This document shows positions 1-10,376 of a DNA stretch of 64,000 bases, piece after piece (within the stretch, counting starts at the first letter, position 1; each line of letters begins with the position of its first letter). The position numbers and the translations under genes are program-made. The stretch is taken from contig NZ_LR215023.1 of assembly GCF_900660615.1 (NCBI RefSeq), positions 124,001 to 188,000 of the forward strand. The letters are read 5' to 3'. Under the pieces are notes generated by a model. The model had not been told where the DNA came from and searched no databases. It saw only the letters and a program-made list of their open reading frames with translations. The DNA comes from Malacoplasma iowae (GTDB lineage Bacteria; Bacillota_I; Bacilli_A; Mycoplasmatales; Mycoplasmoidaceae).

Positions 1-879
1 GATAACATTGAAGCTTTTGATAATACTAGTTTATCTGTCAACAGTTACCAAGTTATGAATTCTGAAGACTTATATAAAATTGTTTCAAAAATAAAAGCAG
101 TGATACTTGAATGTCAGTCTTCAATTAATAAAACAGAATCTGAAATCAAAAATTATTGTTCAAAGTTTGATTTAACTTTATATCCAATTGTTGTTCAAGA
201 GTTCAATAATTATTATGATGTTTGTTTATCTATAAACAATTTAATCGTAAAAGAAATTGAGTTTTTAGATTACTACATTGAATTATTAGAAAACGATAAG
301 AGTGTTTCTGTTGATTTAAGTTTCTATAATGCTTCATCTTGAATTAGAGTAAAAGATTTAATAAATCTTTTAATAGATAAAAACAAAACACTTTATAAAT
401 TATTTTTTGAAATAACATATTTAAGAGACAAAACAACAGATGTAGATCTTGATATTGATAACCAAAAAATGGTTGAAAAAAAAGATGGAACAAAACCTAT
501 TATTCAAGATTCAAATTATATTCATGCACTATTTGAAAATAGCAGTCAAATAAATATTCCAGATAGTGAAAATTCTAGTAATGAAAAAGTTGAAAAAAAT
601 ATTGATGAAAAATTGGATGAATTTAGATCAGAAATTAATGAACAAATTAATGGGTTATCAGAAAAATTGTTGGATCAAATTAAACAAATTGGTAATAACT
701 ATATAAATGTTGAAAATAATAAATATAAAACTTCTACTAATCAACAAAATAAAAATGATTATGAATTAATAAAAAATTTAAAATTAAAAGTAGTATTAAC
801 AGAACTTGAAAAAATAAAAAAAGAAATTGACTTGTATGAAAATCAAGAATTAAGTGATATTTTAAATCACATAAACTAA
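1..879 (+). CDS. Coiled-coil protein, 3' part (5' end outside window)
   Basis: The reading frame is open from base 1, so the start lies upstream. About 292 residues are visible, ending at TAA 877-879, and TGA at 340-342 is read as Trp. The sequence is rich in Asn, Glu, Lys, Ile and Leu. The second half (from about base 560) has heptad-like spacing typical of coiled coil, with runs such as EKNIDEKLDEFRSEINEQIN. There is no signal peptide, membrane segment or enzyme motif in the visible part. It lies 15 bases before the 2273-aa coiled-coil gene and is probably cotranscribed with it. I recognise no family; a structural partner of the next three proteins is an inference from position and composition. 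Confidence 0.75.
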
Positions 880-894
880 CAAAGGAGTGCTTTT

Positions 895-3800
895 ATGTCA
901 ATAAATAGAAATAAGATTAATATCGATTCATTAACTGAACAACTTGAAAATATTGTTGAAGAATACAACAATATTGATTTTGATATTACATTAAATCAAC
1001 CTTCTGTTGTTAGTTTAGAAAATAAACTATCATCACTTAACCAAGAAAATCAATTTCTTGAAAATGAAATAAAACTACTTAAAAATTATCTTTCATACAA
1101 AATTGAATCTTTAAATAATGAAAACAAGTTTGATAACATTTTTAACAAATTTTTAGAATACTTTAAAAGTGGTAAATATTCTTCAAAAGAACTAATGAAA
1201 AAATTTTCCCAATATGTTGAAAAAGAATTTTCTGGTGAGCTAATAAATACAATTGATTTTAATAATTTAAACAATTTAAGTTCTAAAGAAAATCTTTCAA
1301 TTGAAAAAATTGAACAAGCTTTTGAAATCGCACTTGATGAAATTAGAAAAATTCAATCATCAAAAAATAGTTTTATAAACAAAATTGTGTCTGAAAATGC
1401 ACTATCTTATTCATCAACAGATAAAATTTTGCACAATGTTTTTGAACATTTAGATGGAATTGAAAATAAACTTTTCTCTCAAATTCAAAAAGTGTTCTAT
1501 GAACAAAAAGATGTTTTAGCTAACTCTTACCAGTTAGAAAATTTCAACATTTTAAAAAACAATGTTTTAAATGTTATTAGCGACAACATTAATAATTTAA
1601 AAAATGAATTTATTAATTTTGTTTCTTTCAATAAATATTTAGACAAAAAAATTGATAATTTTAGACATACAGCTCCAGAATTTTCTGATACATTAGGGCA
1701 AACATTTAAACCCGAAAGCAATGATGATAAATTTGAAAATCTTGAAGCAAAAGTTAATACACTAATCAATGTTATTAATGATCTTAAAAATAATGATAAT
1801 ATAGAAAACTTTGATCAAATTATTAGAACAACAACTAATAATATGGTTGAAGAAAAATTTTTAGCACTTGAAAACAAACTTACTAAATTAATAAAAGATT
1901 TAGATGAAAAAAATAGTAAGATTTTAGAAAACCAAAATACTTCTAAAAATGATGTTGATGTTGAAAAATTAATTAACACAATAAAAACATCAATTACTGA
2001 AGAAAATAAAAACTTTATTTCTAAAATAATTGAAAACAATTTAAATGAGAAAAAAGATATTTTATCTTTATTAAAAAGAATTCAAAAACAAAGTGAACAA
2101 AAAAGCAATGATTATGAAATGGAAAATAAGCAAGCTAAAAATTCACAAAAATTATTAGAACTTGAGCACTTAATCTTGAGACAAAATGATGAAATAGAAA
2201 ACTTGTTGAGAGAAAAAAATGATGCTTTGTATGAAATTGAAAACATTTTAAATAGTCAACAGAAAAAAGCAATTACTCAAGAAACATTAGATAGTATTCA
2301 AAAATCTATAGTTGATATAGCAGATTCTTTTAATTCAAAAATAAATTATCTTGAAACTAGTTTAGCAACTAAATTAGATGATCTAAATTTAAGTGCTAAT
2401 ATTTCTGATGAGATTTCAAGAAACATTGGTAATGTAGAAAATAGATTATTACAAAACTATGAAAATATTAAAACTAATTTCAATATCAATCTAGAAGAAA
2501 TAAAAAACAAGCTAGATGACACTACAACTACTGATGATTTGAAATTCAAAATGAATGATATTTTATCAGTTGTAACTGATGTTAAAGACTCTAACAACTA
2601 TGCTAACATTGAAAGAATATTAGATACAAAGACTTCTGAAGTTATAGATAAAAAAATTATTGAATTAGAAACTAAATTCAATGAAGTTTTAAACATGATG
2701 AATGAAAACAACAAAAACTCTATAGCTGAAGATAGAAAAGAAACTAAAAAATTAATTTCTAATTTTGAAGAAATACTTGAAACTTTAAAACAAGAAAAAA
2801 ATGATCTTATTGAATCTGTTAATATAAACAATGAAAAAATATTATCAAGAACAGAACATGAATCACAATTAATTTTAAATCAATTCAATAAGTTCTTATC
2901 TGACCTTAAAACTGAAAAAGAACAATCAAAACACGAATATGAAAGTCTTATCAATGCTGTTATAACTAATAACCAAAATGAAAAAAGACAGATTATGAAA
3001 TTAATTGATAAGTTGGAAAAAGAAGGTTCTGGATTAGATTCACAAAGAGCAATTGAAAACAGTAAAAAACTTACTCAATTAGAATATTTAATATTGAGAC
3101 AAAATGATGAATTAGAATCACTATTAAATGAAAAAGAATTAACTTTAGATGCATTAGAAAAAGTTTTAACTTCTAAACATGACAATGTTAATTTAATTGA
3201 TAACATACAAGCATCTATATATCAAATTTCTGATGAGTTTAATGAAAAAATTAGTGAGTTGGAAAAAAACTTTGCTGAAAAATTAGATGGATTAAATTTG
3301 AATTCTTCTAACCTTTCAGATGAGATGTCTAAAAATATTGCAAATATAGAAAATAGATTATTGCAAAATTATGAAACAATTAAAAATAGTTTTAATGCCA
3401 GCATAGAAGAAATTCAAAACAATTTAGATAATAGTGAATTAGTTGAATCACTTAAATTCAAAATGAATGACATTCTTTCTGTTGTGAATGATGTTAAAGA
3501 TTCAAATAATTATGCAAATATAGAAAGAATTTTAGATTCAAAAACATCAGAAGTTTTAGATAAAAAAATTATAGAACTTGAAGCAAAAATTAATGATTTA
3601 ATTAAATCTATTGCTGAAGACAATAGAAACATGATGTCAGAAGACAAAATAGAAACTAAAAAATTAATTAATAACTTTGAAGAAATTTTGGAATCAATAA
3701 GAAAAGAAAAAGAAGAACTTGTTGAATCTATTGCGTTAAACAATCAAAAGATTTTCAACAAAACTGAAACAGAATCTAAAGCAATAATTGAAAGAATGGA

Positions 3801-6800
3801 TAATTTCCTTGATTATTTAAAGAACCAAAAAGAAGAATCTGAAATTAGAAATCAAGAATTAATTACATCTTTAATTAGTAGCAACGAAAACGAAAAGAAA
3901 CAAATTCTTAAATTAATTAAAAAACTAGAAGATGAACGTGACATTGAAAATGAACAAGAGTTTTTAAGATCAATTGAGAATAGTAAAAAACTAACTCAAT
4001 TAGAATATTTAATTCTTAAACAAAATGACGAGTTTGAGTTATTGCCTGATGAAAAACAAAAAGCTATTGAGCAGTTAGAACAAACATTAAATGAATTTAA
4101 TGGTAAACCACGTAATGAAGAAACATTTAATAGAATTGAAGCTTCTATAAGAACTATATCTGATGATTTTGAAGACAAAATTAATGCTTTAGAGAAAACC
4201 TTCTCTGCTAAATTAGAAGATTTAAACATTCAATCAAGTATTTCTTCAGAATTATCTAGAAACATTCAAAGTATTGAAAACAGACTTCTTGATAACTATG
4301 AAAAACTTAGAAACAACTTTAACTCTGAAATGGAGTTAATTAAAAATAATTTAGATAATGAAGAAAGAATAGAAAAACTTCAAAATAAAATTAATGACAT
4401 TATCACAAAAGTTGATGATGTAAAAGAAACAAATAACTTTGCTAATATAGAAAGAATTTTAAACACTACTACAAGTGAAGTGATGGATCAAAAAATAGTT
4501 GAACTTGAAGAAAAGTTTAATGAAGTTATTAATGTTATTAACAGAAACAATGAACATCAAACAGAGCAAGGTAGAGAATACCACAAACAACTAGTTAATA
4601 GTTTTGAAGATATTGTTACTTCTTTAAAAAGAGACAAAGAAGAATTTATTGATTCTATTAACACTAACAACGAAAACATTATTAGAAAATCTCAAGAAGA
4701 ATCAAGACAATTACTAGAAAGAATGGAAAATTTAATTGAAGCCTTAAAAATAGAAAAAGAGGAATCTAAAATTGAACACCAAAACTTCTTTAGTAACATT
4801 GTCATGAATAATGAAAATGAAAAAAAATACATTATTTCTTTATTAAAGAAAGTTGAAGATAATGTTTTAACAAATGGTGGATTAAACCAACAAAGAGCTA
4901 TTGAAAACAATAGAAAGCTTGTTGAACTTGATTATCTTATTTTGAAACAAAATGATGAGATTGAATCTTTATTAGCAGATAAACAAGATGCACTTGAAAC
5001 AATTGAAAAATTAATTCATGAAAATAGAAAAGAAATATTAAATAGTGCAACTTTAGATCATGTTAGAGATAGCATATTAGATATTGCACAAACTTTTGAA
5101 GTTAGAATTAATAATCTTGAAGAATCGTTTAATAGAGAATTTAGAAAAATAAATATTAAGTCACTAGGTGAACAACTAAATTCTGATAGAGAAAACATAA
5201 ACAGCAATATTAATAATTTAGAAAATAAATTAATTAGTAATTATGAACAAATAAAAGACAATATAAATGAAAGTTTTGAATCTATTCTATCTTCAATAAA
5301 TAGTAATGGCAAAGACAATAATTCTTTATATGAATTAACTAATTTAATAGATAGAAAGTTTGATAAATTAGAATATCTTTATAAAGATATAGATTCAAAA
5401 AATGAATTATTTAAAAATGAAATAGTTGAAAGAATTCAAGATTTTGCAAATAGATCTTCAGATTCAAATGCTTTAAATGAAGGTTTAAACAAAATAGAAA
5501 AAATGTTGAACAATTCACTAATTAATATTCAAGAAGCCGCAGAAAATTCATATGAAAAAATAGATACAAAAATTTCTAAAATTGGAAATACAACAGATTC
5601 AATTGTTAGTGAATTAAAACAACATCAAACAGTATTTGATAATCTAAGTTCTAAATTACTTAATAACTTTGATAAATATGAAGAATTACTTATTAAAAGT
5701 TTAGACAAAGATAGAAGAAATTATGAAGAATTGAAACTTATTATTTCAGAACACTTTCATAAAAAAGAACAACAATTGAATGAAGCAGAACTTGCTAAAC
5801 TTGAATCATTAAATAAAAAACTTGATAACTTAGTAGATTTAATAGATTTACAAGAACAAGAAATAAATTCTCTTGTACAAGAAAAAGATGAAGTTATTAA
5901 AAAACTAAATAGTAGTCTTAAAAAGAATGACTTTACTACAGATGAAATTGAAAACATATCATCAATAATTGAAGAAAAAATAAATTTATGCTTAAAGAGA
6001 ATTTTAGAATCTCCTGATAACATTTCAAATTTCTTTTTAAGTAATAATCATCAAAATGAGTTTGCTCAAGTAAATGATAAAATTGATGAACTTTCAAAAT
6101 ATGTTCATGACAATATTGAAATTCATAAAAATAATTCATCATTTAAAGATCTTGTAAAAATGGAAAGTTTTAAAGATGCTCATAATCTAGATTTTGTTTT
6201 TGATAAATTAACAAACATCCAAAAAGATTTATTGAATATTTTAAAAACAGATATTGAATCTTTAGATAAAGATGGAATTGTTAAAATTCAAAAAGATATT
6301 AGTGCTTTTAAATTCAATTTATTAAATATTGAAAATGATGTGATTTTATTGAAAACTAAAATAAACAGTAATGTAATTTCAGAAAATTATGTTAATGAAA
6401 ATGATTTCAAAGAAATACTTCAAATCAATAATAAGAAAATTTCAATGATTGAAGATTTAATAGAAAAAAATAATACTATTTTATCTGATCTTTCAATAGA
6501 AAAAGAAAAAATACTTTCTAAAACTGAAAAAGATTTAAGTGCTAATTTCAATATAAATGATAACGATAATTTAGAAATTATTTTAGAAGCTAAAGCAAAT
6601 ACAGTTATTGATAAAATGATTGATGAAATTAAAAAGACACAAAGTGAAGAAATTTCAAAAATTGAAAGTCGTTTCCAACAATTAGAAAATAAACTGGATG
6701 CAAAACAAAATAATAATTTATTAGATGGTGAATTAAAAAACAAAATTAATTCTATTGAAGACATGATTTCAAATTCTTTTAAATCACTTGCTAAAGTAAA

Positions 6801-7716
6801 TGAAGATCTAGTTAACTATTTAGATGAAAGATTAAATGAAAACAATGATTCATTTAACCAAATAGTTAAAAAGTTTGAAGAAGGAAGACAAGAAATAAAA
6901 AATGAAATCATTGCTCAATCTAATGCCTTAAAAAAACAAATGGCATTATTAAATAATGATGAAATTGAATTGTATAAATCTGAATTACAAAATTATTCAA
7001 ACAAACTGAAAAAAGCACAAGCTGAAATATCAGAATTAGAAGCTAAATATCAAAATTCAAATAATGAAATTTTAGACAAAGATAGAATAATCTTAGGACA
7101 AGAATTCAGATTAGAACACATTGAAGAATTAATTGATAATTTAAGTTTACAAATAGATTCATTTGTAGAAGAAAAAAATGAATTAATTAATTTAATGTCA
7201 GACAAACTAGATTATCTTGGCAAACTTGAAGCTCCAGAAAAAGATGAATTTATAGAACTTGAATCTGACAATTTAGAAACTAACAAATTCCAAAAAATAA
7301 TTGTTGATGAAACATCAAATATGATTCAAGAAAAATTCAAAGAACTTAGATCTAATTTCGAAGATTATGCTAATGAAATTAAATTAACATTTGAAGCGAT
7401 TAACAAAGAACAAAACGAATTGACTAACAATCAAATTACTAACAAAAAAGAAAATGATGAAAATATTTTAACAATCGAAAAAAGATTGAAAAATATAGAA
7501 AAGTTTATTTTTAAAAATGAATCTAAAAATTCTAATAGTAATGACAATAATTTAGAATTACAAAAAATTAATCAATATGACGATAATACATTAAAATTAT
7601 TAAATTATAATATTTTATTTTATGTAGATGAATTAGAAAGAAGAAAAAAAGAAATAGAAATTTTCTATAAAAAAATTAGAAGTTTAAAAAACTATTTAGA
7701 TAAAGAATCTAATTAG
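895..7716 (+). CDS. Giant repeat-containing coiled-coil protein (2273 aa)
   Basis: The start follows a strong Shine-Dalgarno (AAAGGAG at 881-887). The protein is almost wholly predicted coiled coil: Asn/Glu/Lys/Leu/Ile/Ser-rich, without Trp, signal peptide or membrane segment. It contains internal repeats of about 306 residues. The motif LExLILxQNDExExLL recurs near residues 422, 728, 1035 and 1344, with weaker versions near 1636 and 2065. A second motif, NIERILDTKTSEVIDKKI-like, recurs near 573, 877 and 1186, with weak relatives near 306, 1892 and 2131. A third (IENRLLQNYE) lies between them. This resembles large mycoplasma cytoskeletal or attachment-organelle proteins in style, but I recognise no specific homolog. 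Best guess: filamentous scaffold of the terminal organelle (inference). Confidence 0.85.
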   Translation: MSINRNKINIDSLTEQLENIVEEYNNIDFDITLNQPSVVSLENKLSSLNQENQFLENEIKLLKNYLSYKIESLNNENKFDNIFNKFLEYFKSGKYSSKELMKKFSQYVEKEFSGELINTIDFNNLNNLSSKENLSIEKIEQAFEIALDEIRKIQSSKNSFINKIVSENALSYSSTDKILHNVFEHLDGIENKLFSQIQKVFYEQKDVLANSYQLENFNILKNNVLNVISDNINNLKNEFINFVSFNKYLDKKIDNFRHTAPEFSDTLGQTFKPESNDDKFENLEAKVNTLINVINDLKNNDNIENFDQIIRTTTNNMVEEKFLALENKLTKLIKDLDEKNSKILENQNTSKNDVDVEKLINTIKTSITEENKNFISKIIENNLNEKKDILSLLKRIQKQSEQKSNDYEMENKQAKNSQKLLELEHLILRQNDEIENLLREKNDALYEIENILNSQQKKAITQETLDSIQKSIVDIADSFNSKINYLETSLATKLDDLNLSANISDEISRNIGNVENRLLQNYENIKTNFNINLEEIKNKLDDTTTTDDLKFKMNDILSVVTDVKDSNNYANIERILDTKTSEVIDKKIIELETKFNEVLNMMNENNKNSIAEDRKETKKLISNFEEILETLKQEKNDLIESVNINNEKILSRTEHESQLILNQFNKFLSDLKTEKEQSKHEYESLINAVITNNQNEKRQIMKLIDKLEKEGSGLDSQRAIENSKKLTQLEYLILRQNDELESLLNEKELTLDALEKVLTSKHDNVNLIDNIQASIYQISDEFNEKISELEKNFAEKLDGLNLNSSNLSDEMSKNIANIENRLLQNYETIKNSFNASIEEIQNNLDNSELVESLKFKMNDILSVVNDVKDSNNYANIERILDSKTSEVLDKKIIELEAKINDLIKSIAEDNRNMMSEDKIETKKLINNFEEILESIRKEKEELVESIALNNQKIFNKTETESKAIIERMDNFLDYLKNQKEESEIRNQELITSLISSNENEKKQILKLIKKLEDERDIENEQEFLRSIENSKKLTQLEYLILKQNDEFELLPDEKQKAIEQLEQTLNEFNGKPRNEETFNRIEASIRTISDDFEDKINALEKTFSAKLEDLNIQSSISSELSRNIQSIENRLLDNYEKLRNNFNSEMELIKNNLDNEERIEKLQNKINDIITKVDDVKETNNFANIERILNTTTSEVMDQKIVELEEKFNEVINVINRNNEHQTEQGREYHKQLVNSFEDIVTSLKRDKEEFIDSINTNNENIIRKSQEESRQLLERMENLIEALKIEKEESKIEHQNFFSNIVMNNENEKKYIISLLKKVEDNVLTNGGLNQQRAIENNRKLVELDYLILKQNDEIESLLADKQDALETIEKLIHENRKEILNSATLDHVRDSILDIAQTFEVRINNLEESFNREFRKINIKSLGEQLNSDRENINSNINNLENKLISNYEQIKDNINESFESILSSINSNGKDNNSLYELTNLIDRKFDKLEYLYKDIDSKNELFKNEIVERIQDFANRSSDSNALNEGLNKIEKMLNNSLINIQEAAENSYEKIDTKISKIGNTTDSIVSELKQHQTVFDNLSSKLLNNFDKYEELLIKSLDKDRRNYEELKLIISEHFHKKEQQLNEAELAKLESLNKKLDNLVDLIDLQEQEINSLVQEKDEVIKKLNSSLKKNDFTTDEIENISSIIEEKINLCLKRILESPDNISNFFLSNNHQNEFAQVNDKIDELSKYVHDNIEIHKNNSSFKDLVKMESFKDAHNLDFVFDKLTNIQKDLLNILKTDIESLDKDGIVKIQKDISAFKFNLLNIENDVILLKTKINSNVISENYVNENDFKEILQINNKKISMIEDLIEKNNTILSDLSIEKEKILSKTEKDLSANFNINDNDNLEIILEAKANTVIDKMIDEIKKTQSEEISKIESRFQQLENKLDAKQNNNLLDGELKNKINSIEDMISNSFKSLAKVNEDLVNYLDERLNENNDSFNQIVKKFEEGRQEIKNEIIAQSNALKKQMALLNNDEIELYKSELQNYSNKLKKAQAEISELEAKYQNSNNEILDKDRIILGQEFRLEHIEELIDNLSLQIDSFVEEKNELINLMSDKLDYLGKLEAPEKDEFIELESDNLETNKFQKIIVDETSNMIQEKFKELRSNFEDYANEIKLTFEAINKEQNELTNNQITNKKENDENILTIEKRLKNIEKFIFKNESKNSNSNDNNLELQKINQYDDNTLKLLNYNILFYVDELERRKKEIEIFYKKIRSLKNYLDKESN

Positions 7717-7739
7717 TAATTGTCAAGAAAGGTATTAAT

Positions 7740-10352
7740 ATGTCAACTAATAAAAAATGAGAAACTGAAAATATTATTGATTTCATTGATGATGTTCAGT
7801 TTTGTGATCATAATAGCGAAATTGAAACTAATGTTTTAATTAGAGAAGAAGCTCAATATTTAGCTAAAAATTTAATTAATAAGAAAAATCTTAAAGATCT
7901 TTCAAAAAAAATGAAAGATTCTGATAATGAATTAGTCAATTCTAAAGATATAGAAAACTTAAATTTAAACTTAGATACTAATAATTATTTATTATCTAAA
8001 ATTGAAGATAAATTAAATAATTATAAAAATTTTGGTTTTGAAAAAGATATATATGATGTAAATGATGATCAAGAATCATCAAACATTTCTAATGATTCTT
8101 CTCAAAATGATGATCAGTTAAATGACATAAAAAATACTCTAATTCAAAACAATCTAAATTTGGAAAAAACTTTTTCTTCTTTTGAAAACTTTATGAATAA
8201 TGCTTTAGAAAAAATGGATTCAATTCTTAATAAGAAAAGCAGTCAAAATTACAGTGAACCAATTTTTGTTGAAGAACATTCAACTAAACTAGATGGTGTT
8301 GAAGAAATAAAATGAGATGAATGTATTGGTGAAGAATTTGAAACTAGCAACAATGATGAGAGACTTGAATCTTTGAATTCATTAATAAATGAACAATCAA
8401 ATTTTGCAAGCAAACAAGAAGAGCTTGCAAGACAATTGGATGTATTAAAAGATAATATTGAACATTTAAATAACATTAATGAATTACAATATGGTACTTT
8501 AAGTGAAAAGCATTCTCTTGATATTCATGAACTTCAAAATGAAATGAATTTATTTAGAAACAAGTTTGAAAATTTAAATTTAGAAATTAATAAAATTTAT
8601 TCGATTTGAACAGAAAACAATTCATTATTAAACAATTTAGAAAAACTACTAATTGAATTAAATGGTAAAAATGATGAATTATTAATTGATAGAGAAGTTT
8701 ATATTGAAGAACTACATAATAAAACAATTGATAATGAAAAATATATCAATGAACTTTTAATTCAAAATGAGGATTTAAAACATCAATTTTCTAATTTCTC
8801 AAAACAAATTGATAACATATCAGAATTTAAGGATAGTTTATTAGATTCAGTAGATGAAAAAATTTCTAAAAACAATTCTTTAATTGATGAACAACTTAAA
8901 CAAGAATTTAATAGTCTAAGAGAAGAAATGAAAGACATTTCTATTCAAACAGTTGAATCAGAACTTAGCAAAAGAAATTTATTACATTTAGAAAATATTC
9001 TTAAACAAGAAAAAATTGTTGACACTGTTTTATCAAGTGAAGTATTTAACTTTGCTTTAGAAAGTAAATTAAATAATATTTTAAGTAATGATCAAAACAA
9101 TGTTTTAATGAAAAACATTCACAATGGTTTTGATTTATATAAAAATCAAATCATCGACCAAATTACTGAATCTGACAGAATAAGAAATATCATTTCAATA
9201 GAAGCTAATAATTTAGTAAATCTTTTAAAAACTGATGTTACAGAAAAAATCAATGATACAAAAGAATATATGTATCAAAAGAATTTTGCTCTAAATGAAA
9301 GAATTGTTGACCTAGAACATAAGATAAATAATATTAGTCTTGATGAAAAAGAAATTTATGACATGATATCTTCTTCAGAAGAAATTGAAAACATTATAAA
9401 TGACAAGTTAATTTTTATAATTAATGAAAAGCTAAATACTATCCAAGATGATATTTCATTTATAAATAGAAAACTTGAAGAAGATCTTAAAGAATATGTG
9501 GACAACAATTTAAAAAACAGAGTTGTTTCTGAAGTTGTTAATTCAGATAAAATGAGACATATCAAAAATGAAACTTTACAATCTGTTTACTCTGAATTAT
9601 TAAAAAGAGATGAAAAAATATCTCTTCATGGTGAAGAAATATTAAAGAATTATGAAACTTTACTTGAAAACAACAGAATTCTTGAAAACTTAGAAAAGCT
9701 TGTAATTAAACAAGTGGAAGAGGTTGATGGGTTCAGAAAAGATAAAGAAGATTCTATAGATTTAATTATGGAAAAAATTAGTGATCAAAAAGCTAATATT
9801 ATCGATTTACAAAACAAAATTCAAGATGTTATTAGTGGTGAACACTTAATTGGTAATAAATCTATTGATGGTGTTGAAGGAATAGATAAAGATATCTATG
9901 AAAACATCAAATTAATGACTCTTAATTTAGTAAAAGAAGAAATTAAAAAACTTAATCTAATTAATAAAGATGATGCTTCAAAAGTTGAACCAATTTTTGC
10001 AAACCAAAATGATGAACCAGAATCTGACTTCTTTAAAAATAGAATCCAAGATATTTTAAGTAAACTAAATCAAAGCTATGAACCATTAGATGTAAAAAAA
10101 GATTTAGTAGATCTAAATATTAAAATGGATGATCTAAAAAAAGAAAGTGATGACTCAAACGCTAATGATGATTTTTCTTGATTTTATGAACAAGAACTAA
10201 AAAATCATAAAGAAGAAAAAAATATAGCTAAACAAATTGGCGAAAAAGATAATGAGATAAAATTTTCATACGAAAACATCGATTATGAAGAATTAAGAAA
10301 TAGCACAGAAAATGATTATATAAATCACAACGATTTCAATAGAAGAAAGTAA
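7740..10352 (+). CDS. Coiled-coil protein of the same cluster (870 aa)
   Basis: The gene starts at ATG 7740 behind AAGAAAGG and ends at TAA 10350-10352. TGA codons (for example at 8313, 8607 and 10179) are read as Trp; with standard stops it would look like several fragments. It is acidic, Asn/Glu/Lys-rich and mostly coiled coil, with no membrane segment. It shares motifs with its neighbours: near the N-terminus VLIREEAQYLAKNLI (compare VRKEAIELIKNKI in the next gene), and internally NLEKLVIKQVEEVDGFRKDK, which matches the LExLILxQNDExExLL anchor of the 2273-aa protein. Probably one operon (23-base gap upstream, 24-base gap downstream). A structural role is inferred. Confidence 0.82.
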
Positions 10353-10376
10353 TGCTTTAAAAAGTGGGAGTGGGAA

